NCBI RefSeq assembly: GCF_027744825.2
Contig: NC_071334.1
Coordinates: forward strand, 62,098,937 to 62,162,936
Direction: 5' to 3'
DNA: 64,000 nt
Source of the DNA: Synchiropus splendidus
Taxonomy: Eukaryota; Chordata; Actinopteri; Syngnathiformes; Callionymidae
A program made the translations under genes and the position numbers. The notes beneath the pieces were generated by a model that saw nothing but the letters and a program-made list of their open reading frames with translations, did no database searches and was not told where the DNA came from. The first letter of the stretch is position 1. Each line of letters begins with the position of its first letter. Positions 1 through 8,946 of this stretch are shown here, piece after piece.

Positions 1-70
1 CGATTATTTAGACTCCGGTGGGATTCCAATTTAATTAACAACCACCGTGACACATCGGACTGCCGGTACC

Positions 71-2346
71 ATGGTTGGAGTAAAAGTGATTGGGAGCGAT
101 CCTGACTTCCAGCCAGAGTTAGCGGCCGCCGGCTCAAGGCTTGCCGTGGTGAAGTTCACAATGGCCGGGTAAGACCAGCGCACCGATCGGGCAATGGAAA
201 CGCTTAAACGAGCCATGGTTTCAATATGAAATCCAGCAAATCGAGGGCTATCGTACTTATTACACAATTGTGTTCATTGTTGTTTATTTTTTTATTTTTT
301 ATGATTGGCTTTTGTGACTGTTTTGCTGACTTAAAACTGTAACAGTGTGGAGGCTAGCTTTAGCCGCCTAGCAGTGGCTCTTGCAATGACATAGCAGTTA
401 TTACAATAACATCTGTGTGAGCCCGTCGTCAATTATAGTCAAGCAGTTTTCTTACTACATAATGAGTGTAGCAACCGATGTTTTTCACTATTATTTGTTC
501 ACTGTAAAATGTAATTGCGATATCGTTTTCTTGTTCGTCAAGCGTTTACTGAACTATTGAGATCTACTGTACGATTTTCGTTTTTATGCTCTCTGCCATT
601 TCTCTTCCATCTGAGTTTCCTTTGTGAAAACCTGACAATCTTGTGCTATTTGCTTGTGTTGAAGAGTAATCGGTGATTGTTAATCTCACTATAAACAATA
701 TTTCTCACTATAAACAATATTGCTCTTGAATTAATATATTTTTTCGTTTCATTGGCAGGTGCGGGCCTTGTATCAGAATTGCTCCAGCTTTCAACATGTT
801 AAGTAACAAATACCCACAGGTCGTCTTCTTGGAAGTCGATGTTAATGTGTGTGTAGTAAGTGGCATTTTTTTCCTGACACATACATCATTGTTCACGTGC
901 CATCAGTGTTATGTACATGTTTATTGTGATACTAATGAAAATAACTAAACTGTGTATAATGACTGGTAAAGGTTATCATTATTTATTTATTATCTTCCCA
1001 AACATGTTGGTTAAACTACTAGCTTAAATGTATTAAAAGTGGATTTATTTTTGTTATGTCTCACTCAGGCAACTGCAGCAGTCAACAGCATCACAGGCAC
1101 CCCAACCTTCTTGTTCTTCAGGAACAGAGTCAGAATTGATTCATATCAAGGGTCTGAACCTGCAGATCTGGAAGAGAAGATCAAACAGCACACAGAGAAT
1201 GACCCAGGAAACAACGAAGACTCGGATATTCCAAGGGGATATGTTAGTAGACCAGCATTTTTCTGTTGAAACATTTTGTGAATTGAGGTGTTTGGTTTGT
1301 CGGTTCGTGGAGTTTAGAAAAGACAGTACAAATCCATTGCTTAAACTGGATTATTTGAGTTGTGAAGCTCTTTTTTTATTTTGCTGTTCTAGATGGACCT
1401 CATGCCTTTTGTCAATAAAGCCGGCTGCGAGTGCCTCAACGAGAGCGACGACTGCGGCTTTGAAAACTGCTTAACGAAAGACACGTCTTACCTTGAGTCC
1501 GACTGTGATGAACAGGTGTGTTTATTGTTATAAACGTAGCCGTTTCTTTGCCGTCACATCCATATGCCCTCTCATATGGCCATCCTTAACCCATGCAAGA
1601 AATATACAACATAATACCACACAAAATGAGGGCTGTCTTGGTTACACGAGCAAGAGAGTCAATGAATTGCTTTTGCTCAGCTTTGTTTTCCACATCCAGA
1701 AGTGACAGAATCTAACTGTGTGACAATGTGCGCTTGCTCCAGTTGCTGATAACCATGGCTTTCAACCAGCCTGTGAAACTTTTTTCCATGAAACTCCAGT
1801 CCTCAGAGTTCGGTGAGTTCCCAACATAATCTTCAGTGTGGTGACTCAGATCCCTGTTGTGGTCGCTATTAATACCCCTGGCTGATTTCTTTCTGCTCTC
1901 AGCTCAGGCCCCCAAAGTGATGAAGGTGTTCATCAATCTCCCCCGATCAATGGGTTTTGATGATGCCGAACGCAATGAAGCCACTCAAACTCTGGATCTG
2001 ACAGAAGAGGAATACAAGGAGGACGGTCTGATTCCGCTGCGCTATGTGAAGTTCCAGAATGTGCAGAGTGTCACTGTAAGAAGAATGCTGATGGGAATGT
2101 CATCCTTCACTTTGAAAAACTCCTTTAACTTTTTTTTTCTTTTCAGCTCTTTGTCAAGTCAAATCAGGGCGATGAGGAGACGACACGGATCAATTACCTG
2201 ACCTTCATCGGAACGCCAGTGCAGGCCACCAACATGAACGACTTCAAAAGGGTACGCTGCTCTGTTTGTGTCAGGGTTGTGTGATATGCTTACTTATGTA
2301 GCATTCTTTGCGGCAGGTTGTAGGGAAAAGAGGGGAGAGCCACTGA
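71..2346 (+). CDS. txnl1: Thioredoxin-like protein 1 (TXNL1/TRP32), 8 coding exons
   Basis: Exons 71-168, 759-855, 1069-1242, 1393-1515, 1743-1812, 1903-2075, 2147-2251 and 2317-2346 join in frame at GT/AG borders and give 289 residues, the same length as human TXNL1. The N-terminal half is a thioredoxin fold with the redox pair in CGPC at residues 34-37, followed by TPTFLFF with the cis-proline. The C-terminal half (from about residue 115) is a PITH domain with the conserved INLPRSM and [15 protein letters not shown] stretches. In the family, TXNL1 is a cytosolic disulfide reductase that binds the 26S proteasome through its PITH domain. The start is the first ATG in frame with the thioredoxin domain; only 70 bases lie upstream in the window, so most of the promoter is missing. 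No frameshift or missing active-site residue is seen. Identification rests on recall of the human protein and is very secure. Confidence 0.96.
684..721 (+). repeat. Perfect 19-bp direct tandem duplication in txnl1 intron 1
   Basis: The unit TCTCACTATAAACAATATT occurs twice back to back (684-702 and 703-721), 37 bases before the exon 2 acceptor. It is probably a recent slippage duplication with no visible function. Confidence 0.85.
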
Positions 2347-2500
2347 GCAGCTCCGAGTGGAAGAGACAAGAATCCAACAGGTGGAAGCTGCAGAGGCTGC
2401 CAACTTGTCACTCATCTTCTGATGTCCTCCCAAAACTGAATTGTCCACCACTGATGATATATAATTCATTTGTATTGTAATTGTGATTTAAATCACTGTA

Positions 2501-2506
2501 AATAAA
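2501..2506 (+). terminator. txnl1: txnl1 poly(A) signal
   Basis: Canonical AATAAA lies 155 bases after the txnl1 stop and is followed by a T-rich stretch and a TGTGTGTG-like element, which fits cleavage near 2520-2530. Confidence 0.75.
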
Positions 2507-2529
2507 GCCCTCTTTTTTCAAAGGCATGT

Positions 2530-3593
2530 GTGTGAACTTGAAGTCACCTGAAAGTGAGCCCGAACCTGCCACAGTGGTTATCCTACAAGATGCGTGTGAG
2601 TTCCGGTATCAGGTGTCGAATGCCGCTATGTAGCGTTGAGCCGCACAGGTACATGTGGCCACTAGATGGTGGCATTTCGCCACGACGAAACTGAACCTGC
2701 GTCATTGTCAAATTTACGTTGGTAACACTCCTTACCGTTATGTTGCTGTGCCAGTCCGTTTTGTCTTCGATGCCCTCCTTGATGGTCTCGTCAGTGGAGA
2801 ACCAGAGCTGTTAACCCTATTTCGCCTAATGTGCACGATGAGCATCCAGTTGTTTCTCTACGTTATCAAACATAATACAAATGTATTCTACAGTAATGAC
2901 TGTATTGGCTTTTTCCGTATTCTCCATTGCTCTCTGACTTTGTAAGATTGAAGCAGCTCATGCAAAATTCTCGCGACAAGGGTTTAAAAGGTCCAAGAAT
3001 CAAACAACTTTCACTGGTGACCAACTCTTAGTGACAAAGGTGGGGTTCTGAATTTGATAAGTAAACGTGTTTAACAGAGGTGACAGCAGTTGCATGGGCT
3101 CAGTTAATCTTGATCACCTGTGTGACTTCATATCCTCAGGAATATCGCAAAATTAGTGACTCTCCATCACTGCCTCATGGCCGAGTTCTGCTGCTTTAAT
3201 ATCCATTGCTATACTGTGTGTGTTGTTGCAGCTTCTGCCAGGAGCTTTTTTTGAGTTACTTTCTACAATGTACAAACTCATGACTTGAAGAGAAATTGCT
3301 CCACATATTTATCGATAAAGACACAAGCATTTACACTTATTTCATTTAACACGACCAGTGTTGTCATAGTCATTTGAGAATTTACATAAATAATCCGTTG
3401 TGCTCAAGAAGGACACCCCTCATTGCACAGGCACTTCAGTCTTGTTTTCAAAGAAGAAAATCTGGTGTTACAAATGATTTTACCACTGAATTAAGACTCA
3501 AGATATAAAACATTATTTTTATACACAGGCATCTTGCTCTTCAGACTTCAGATTTTCAGCTCAGAATTAGATTAGCATTATAACTCGTTCATT
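2530..3593. other. Convergent intergenic stretch, no gene seen
   Basis: This lies between the 3' ends of txnl1 (+) and the unrecognised gene (-). Open frames here are short and do not resemble any family I know. Part of it, up to 3593, is probably the 3' UTR of the minus-strand gene; an ATTAAA variant on the minus strand near 3193 is the only poly(A) candidate noticed. Confidence 0.5.
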
Positions 3594-4758
3594 TCAGTCT
3601 CCCATGTAAATGATTTTAATGGTTGCAACATCTTGCTCATCTGTTATTCTCGTTCCATCAGTCTGTGCTGAGAAAAATGTTGAGTTCACATGAAGGATCC
3701 ATGCAGTGATGCGCTGGTCTGTGTAGTACCCATCGTCCTCATCCTCACCAGTCTTCCCCCTCTGACTCTCCTGACAGTCTTTGTCGTCTGAGCCCTTTGA
3801 TTCGGTTTCAGCAGCCGAGTCATCCGAGCAGGAATCTTTCTGCTGTCTTGCGTCGCACAGACTGGTGCCAGGAAAGCTTCTTTGTTGGTCCAGACTGTCT
3901 GGTGCTGCCAGAGTCAACCAGGCATCACTTGGGTGCTGTCTTTTGTTTCCTTCCACTCTGATTTTATCCCAACAATGAATCGATTCTGAGGTCAAGACAT
4001 GTAACTCTGCATTTTGCTTCGCCATCTTAGCTGAAGGAACGCATGTCTTCACTCCTCTTTTCTCCTTTCTTTTAGAAGTTGGGTCCACAGCTACCTTCCT
4101 TGAGTTGCCTTTAATTGGTGGCAGGAGGACGTCGGTGTGTGTTGCTGCCAGAGTTTCCCCTGTAGAAGACTTGTTTTTGTTCAAGTTGTACGCAATATTG
4201 CGACAACCTAACGTTACCTGCAGATTCAAGGCTGGTCTCTTTGATCTGATGAACCCCGTCCTCGGGTTGTTCATGACCACCTTCTTTCCCTGCAGTCCTC
4301 TCATGGTCCGAGTTTGACCTGTCGCCCGGGTCCATGCTATACTGATTGGTCTGCTTTCTATTTTATACTTCCAGTCCAGCAAGACACCGCCTCCTACGCT
4401 CGCACACTTCGCTGGAGCGGTCACTTGATCTGTAACAGTAGCCTCAGTACGCTGGCGGCACGCCTGAAAGTCTTAGAGACACACAATCAGAGAAGTTTCA
4501 AATTCTGATTCTGGTCCAGTTACACTATTCAGTCTTGTCTGCTGGAGCTGACATTGCACACCCCAACCAAGCAAGAGGTGCACTAGCAGACCACACAGTC
4601 ATCACTATACATTGACTTAAAGTTTGTTGTTTTAGATAAACTAATTTTACACTAAATACCTCCTTTAATTTCCACATGGAAAGTTGTGGTGCGACACAAT
4701 TTTGCAATATTAAATCGAATATTAAAAGGGCCAGGATGAAGAACTCCCATGAATCCAT
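3594..4758 (-). CDS. Unrecognised two-exon protein-coding gene
   Basis: The last exon (3594-4463, minus) is open for 289 residues after a good acceptor: a pyrimidine-rich tract, a CTAAGAC branch-like motif and TTTCAG. An upstream block, 4660-4758, ends in GAG|GTATTT in the matching phase, so 4758 to 4660 joined to 4463 to 3594 gives 322 residues. The first ATG yields a hydrophobic start (FFILALLIFDLIL); translation could instead begin at the later Met before WKLKE, giving about 295 residues. The protein has a basic middle (SKRKEKRG), a Ser/Asp/Glu-rich low-complexity segment (DSCSDDSAAETESKGSDDKD), and ends in a hydrophobic, possibly beta-strand segment (ITAWILHVNSTFFSAQ, then ATIKIIYMGD). 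I do not recognise the family. It is convergent with txnl1 and in tandem with dnal1. The large last exon is credible; the first exon and start are inferred. Confidence 0.55.
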
Positions 4759-5475
4759 CGTTTCCTACAGGCCCAGTTTGGATGGCAAGTTCTAGAATTT
4801 AGGAGCCACAACTGGAGGATAAATGCAGCGGTGCCGCATCTTCAATTATGAGGACTCAGTCTGTCACAGTGAAGAGAGAGCTGAGTTAAATATTAAGAAC
4901 CGATCACACTGTTCATGACTGCAGCGTCAAAGTTGGAGAGGTATAGGAAGAAATATAAAGCAAATACGGTGTGAAACCCATTCAGGTACTCAATATTGTT
5001 GTGTCGCACTGTGATTAGCAAAAAATAAGAAGAATATTTTAGCTACTAGACGGAGGTATAAGCATGAATTTAAATGTAAAAGAAATGTGATTGTCTCCAG
5101 CTCGCTAAAACAAACTAGAGCACACATGTCGAACAGGACGCAAATGCCCAGCAAAGGGGTTATTCAGCACCAACATAGCGCACATGCAAGTCATCTGCTA
5201 TAGAGTTGCTTTTGATGTATTGTGTTTTGGTTGTTGACATAAAACACCAGCAGCACGAGCCAGCCTGGCCGTCACAGTGAGGTCACTTGTTCCACTCACA
5301 AACCAATCCTGGCAGTGTCAGGTGGGAACACAAGCATCACCGGATACACAGGTTAGTCTCATTTATCGTTGGGCTGAAGCACTTGTGACATTTTTCTTCA
5401 CTTCCGTCAGGCTGATGTAAATGGACAGGATTATGTGGGTCAGAGCAACGCATTGTCTGGATATTGGCAAAATAT
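4759..5475. other. Gap between dnal1 and the unrecognised gene, no assignment
   Basis: No supported exon. On the minus strand a CTGTAG acceptor-like site abuts the first-exon block of the unrecognised gene near 4770, so a 5' UTR exon could lie in this stretch. Nothing else was recognised. Confidence 0.4.
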
Positions 5476-5507
5476 TCAGAGACATGAATGAATCCCCATC
5501 TCTTCAC
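5476..5507 (-). other. dnal1: Candidate last coding exon of dnal1
   Basis: On the minus strand a T-rich tract ends in ACTGAACAG, followed by a phase-compatible reading of ten codons and TGA. The peptide (GEEMGIHSCL) does not resemble the human acidic tail, so this is a splice-signal-based guess only. Confidence 0.25.
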
Positions 5508-6054
5508 CTGTTCAGTGTAAACAATAAAAGTAAAACAATAAAGTAAAATTTATAGAATCGTATCATTAGTAATTAGAAAAGCAGATCATACAATGAATCC
5601 AAATTGAGACTGAAAACCTTTGTCATCATGACAAATTGCTCATCAGTGATGTTGTCTTCTTCTTCTTATCTAGGTTGGCGATTTTTGGAGACAGTAGTAC
5701 ATTCCTGAAAACAGAAAAGAGCAACGATTATGGTATCAGAGAAGGTTTACTTGCCTCTACACAGAATGGCCAAATGCCATTATGCCATGACTTCTCATTA
5801 AAAAGGTGGTACGTGAACTCAGAACATTGGTTTAAATAATGAGAATATTAATAACATTATCAATAATTATGTGAGCATAATTACTCAAATATACGCAAAT
5901 ATTTGTGTTTATATATATAACAAATGTATAATCACTTCATTTTCATTAAAATGTATGGCAATTCTGACAACTATCAATCCACTTATGGATCGGATCACTC
6001 ATTTAAGATGCTGATATGTTTAAGATAAGTGGATCTGGGGAATATTTATTTAAT

Positions 6055-6160
6055 ATTAGACTTAGACTTTCTTTATGGTCATTGCACAAAAACATATCAC
6101 TGTATTATGGCAATGAAATTTCGGTCTGAGTTTCCAAAAACAAAACCTTTATGTCCAAAA
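6055..6160 (+). repeat. Dispersed fish repeat, copy 1
   Basis: The stretch beginning ATTAGACTTAGACTTTCTTT and running through CATTGCACAAAAACATATCA and GAAATTTCGG is repeated nearly identically at 63831-63945 in the same orientation. It looks like the tail of a widespread fish retroelement. It lies in the putative last intron of dnal1. Confidence 0.85.
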
Positions 6161-6282
6161 TAAATAAATATCAGATAAATACTAACAAAAATGAATAAAT
6201 ACAGAAAATATAATTAAATAAATAAATATCAGACTGTTCATGAGTGCAGCATCAAAGCGACATCATCCACATGAAATTTTAC

Positions 6283-8420
6283 CATCGAGCTTGGTTAAAT
6301 TGGGGAGCCTCTTTGAGACCTCCTCCCTCCATGTTCCTTCAGCTGTGTGCTTCTCCTCCAGAGGATTCCCAACAAAGACCAGGTCAGAGAGGCTGGGCAG
6401 GTCAGCCATCTTGGAGAACTCTCCTGCAAGTGAGGAACACTGGCTCATTAGGCCAATCTACAACATCGGTAACTGCACTTCACTCTAACATGAGCCACAA
6501 CAAATATGTTTGTTCTCCTTTCTGCAGCGAGTCCACTTTTTCTCTTTCAGAATCTGCTTTATGTTTCGCTTTCTACATACATTAAACTACAGAATGAGTT
6601 CAATAGCTTCCTATAAAATACAGAAACAGCAATACAGATTAATTATCATAATACATCCGAATTGCAAGCTTCATGCTCACCCCAGTCTTTGACCAGGTTG
6701 TTGGACATGAACAGAACCCTTAATTTCTTCATATTCTGTATTCCGTCCAGCTTCTCTATAGAGTTGTACGAAATCCACAACTCCTCCAGTGTGTCCCGCA
6801 CTGCCTCCTGCGACACATAGACAGGAGTTAGAGTAATATGTCTGTAGCAGACAAACAAAATGAATGCATTTCACTCACCAGGCCACTCAGCTCTGTGATG
6901 CAGTTCCTACCCAGAGATAAAACCTTCAGGTTCTCTGATGAGGCAGAACATGACTTCAGTGAAAAACGTTTCCTGTAGATTCTGCTTGAAGTCATCAACA
7001 CTTACTGAGGCCGTGGAGATTACTAATTTTCTTAATACTATTGGTGGACAGGGACAACGTCCTGTTCGGGAATACAAAAAAAACCTCACTTAGTTCACAC
7101 TGATTTGTACTTGATTTGGTGTTTACTCTGAAGACAAGAACTCTCACTCGCAGTTGATGAGTGTGGAGAGTGAGGCGTCCATCCTTTCTATGGGAGGGAT
7201 TTGACCATAAAGCTTGACATGAGTCTGGTTGCTCGCCTTCTCTCCTGACTTCTCCTCCTGCATACACACACACACACACACACATATGTTTGTATTGCTA
7301 TCCCTGTGGGGACATTGTGAGGTTGCTCATTGACATAACCCATCCCCCAGCCTCTCACCCTTAACTTAATCCTCCAAAACACACGACAAACATTAACCAG
7401 GACTCTTAACCAAACTGAAACCCAATTACAATCACCTTGTTATTGTTGAAGTCTTCATCCTCAAATTGACCAGTGGGGACCGTCAAAAGGTCCCCACAAA
7501 GACATAAGGTCCCCACCAGGATAGTGTTTTGTCAAGAACTGGTCCCCGGAAGGCAGTAAAACACGGCCACACACAACACTCTCACTCACTCTAACACATT
7601 GATGGACAACAGAATAATAATAGAGAGACAGATAACGAAATACATTGTTTCAGAATAACACTCTAATAAAGGCCATCTAATCTAATCTATAATAGCAGGG
7701 AACACCAGAAATAATACAATTTCTTGTACTAATAAAAGGCAATATATTCCAATCTAAGATTAATACTGTCAGTTTGGTGTTGCAGCAAGTCTGTTCTTCT
7801 AAACTTTGAAGTCTTTTCTCTGGCGTAATCTTGAAATGTCTGTGTCACATCCATTTTCTTGAAATGACGGGTTTTCATTTCCCTTGTCAGTGAGTGTGCA
7901 CGGTGTGCATATGTCTCAGTGTGGCTCGAGCTTATGGTTAGCAGTCCACTTCTGGCTCTAAACTAATTTGACTCACCCATTTGATCAGAGCGTCCTTGAC
8001 TGTTGCCTGCAAACATCATGTAATGGAGTTAGACACCATCAAACAGTTAAAATTGTGTGTAATGAACTTCGGAAGAACTTTTAAATAAATAAAAACAATG
8101 TGAAACAACCTGACGCGGATAAAACCCATATCTGAGTTCCATTCGATAAGAAAATGTTAAAATGTAGGAAATGCATTTTCAATGTTCATCATGACAAGCT
8201 TGTGTTTTCTATAAACGACGGGGTCTAATAAGAGATACATTTTGGTGTAGCTGACATCATTCCATTTTTTTTGTTAGAACGCAAAATATGCAGGAAAGAT
8301 ACTACTCTTACTACTTGAAAAATTGCAACAAAAGTAGCCATTAAAATGTGTACCGTCTTGAAACGAATGTGGTGTATTGGACTAGTTGCAGAAAAGAAAG
8401 CAGAAAACTTTACTGACCAT
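6283..8420 (-). CDS. dnal1: Dynein axonemal light chain 1, last exon unresolved
   Basis: On the minus strand, exons 8420-8418 (ATG only), 8006-7977, 7257-7148, 7061-7006, 6934-6879, 6807-6681 and 6423-6283 join in phase to about 174 residues matching human DNAL1 (190 residues): [17 protein letters not shown], then [13 protein letters not shown], the leucine-rich repeats ([44 protein letters not shown]), and [13 protein letters not shown]. This leucine-rich-repeat subunit of the outer dynein arm binds the gamma heavy chain motor domain in motile cilia. The final human residues (about 12, acidic) are not found clearly. The exon ends in phase 1 at KLDG; candidates are a 32-base exon at 5507-5476 with a good pyrimidine tract (tail EEMGIHSCL), an acidic stretch near 5640-5663, or intron read-through to a stop after nine bases. 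The start is also inferred: the only short-exon ATG in phase sits directly on the donor ATG|GTCAGT. Confidence 0.85.
7264..7284 (+). repeat. (CA)n microsatellite in a dnal1 intron
   Basis: About ten AC units lie directly upstream (minus-strand sense) of the dnal1 exon at 7257-7148. They are only a few bases from its CAG acceptor, so the repeat replaces part of the usual pyrimidine tract; on the minus strand it reads (TG)n. Confidence 0.9.
7308..7560 (+). repeat. Dispersed GGTCCCCAC-type repeat, copy 1
   Basis: The stretch contains CCCCAGCCTCTCACCCTTAA, CCTCCAAAACACA and several GGTCCCCAC motifs. The same blocks recur in reverse complement at about 45950-46135, also next to a (GT)n tract. It lies inside a dnal1 intron and does not disturb an exon. 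Confidence 0.8.
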
Positions 8421-8437
8421 GTCGATGCTGTGTATCG

Positions 8438-8451
8438 GTTGCCATGACAAT
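8438..8451 (+). promoter_or_regulatory. dnal1: RFX X-box
   Basis: GTTGCCATGACAAT fits the RFX consensus GTYRCCNNNRGYAAC closely: the left half is perfect and the right half has A for G. RFX factors, with FOXJ1, drive motile-cilia genes, so the site fits dnal1. It lies 18 bases upstream of the proposed dnal1 ATG. Confidence 0.75.
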
Positions 8452-8464
8452 AACAGGAAACGTG

Positions 8465-8476
8465 TGCGCATGCGCG
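8465..8476. promoter_or_regulatory. NRF1 binding site
   Basis: TGCGCATGCGCG is a perfect match to YGCGCAYGCGCR, the palindromic NRF1 motif typical of CpG-island and bidirectional promoters. It lies 14 bases beyond the X-box. Confidence 0.8.
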
Positions 8477-8946
8477 CTTTGACGCGATGTGGTACGCTAC
8501 ATTGGTTGAAAGCATTATATTATTTGAAAATAGGATTTTTGTTCATATATACATGTTATTATTTAAATATGACATTGGTTTTATTTTAAAGCACATCTTC
8601 AACCTGTAGCTAATGAAAAACATGCCTTTATCTTACGGCAATTAATAAACAATCAGAGACTTTATCTCACACGTTCAAACATTATTTGTCGTTAGTTTGT
8701 CGGAAATTTCTGAATCGTTGCATCATATCGGGATTTCCTCGCGATTGCTTCACCACATTGACGGACGTTGATTTCGGCCAATCAGATTGCCTGTCAGGAA
8801 TGCGTCTTCGGGGGTGGTTCATTCCTGTCTACGACAACGAGCTGCGGCACGGCTGATGCAAACTTGCCCATCGGTGTGTGTCTGACACGCGTCTTCATCG
8901 CCTCGCACTTCTGCGTTTGACATCTCCGGCGGTCAGCTCTGTTGAA

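Larger units (their letters stand above)
8421..8946. promoter_or_regulatory. Head-to-head promoter of dnal1 and nars1
   Basis: The start codons of dnal1 (minus, 8420) and nars1 (plus, 8947) are separated by 526 bases. The dnal1 side holds an X-box and an NRF1 site. The nars1 side is more GC-rich, with a CCAATCAG (NF-Y-type) box at 8778-8785. No TATA box was noticed, which fits a CpG-type bidirectional promoter. Bidirectionality is inferred from layout. Confidence 0.7.

Noticed and set aside
2655..2945. 96-codon frame in the txnl1 downstream interval
   Set aside because: No homology recognised; convergent intergenic DNA.
5640..5663. Acidic run (EEEDN-like) as the dnal1 tail
   Set aside because: Would need an acceptor at ATAAG inside a purine-rich stretch with a stop just upstream; similarity to the human tail is only a few residues.
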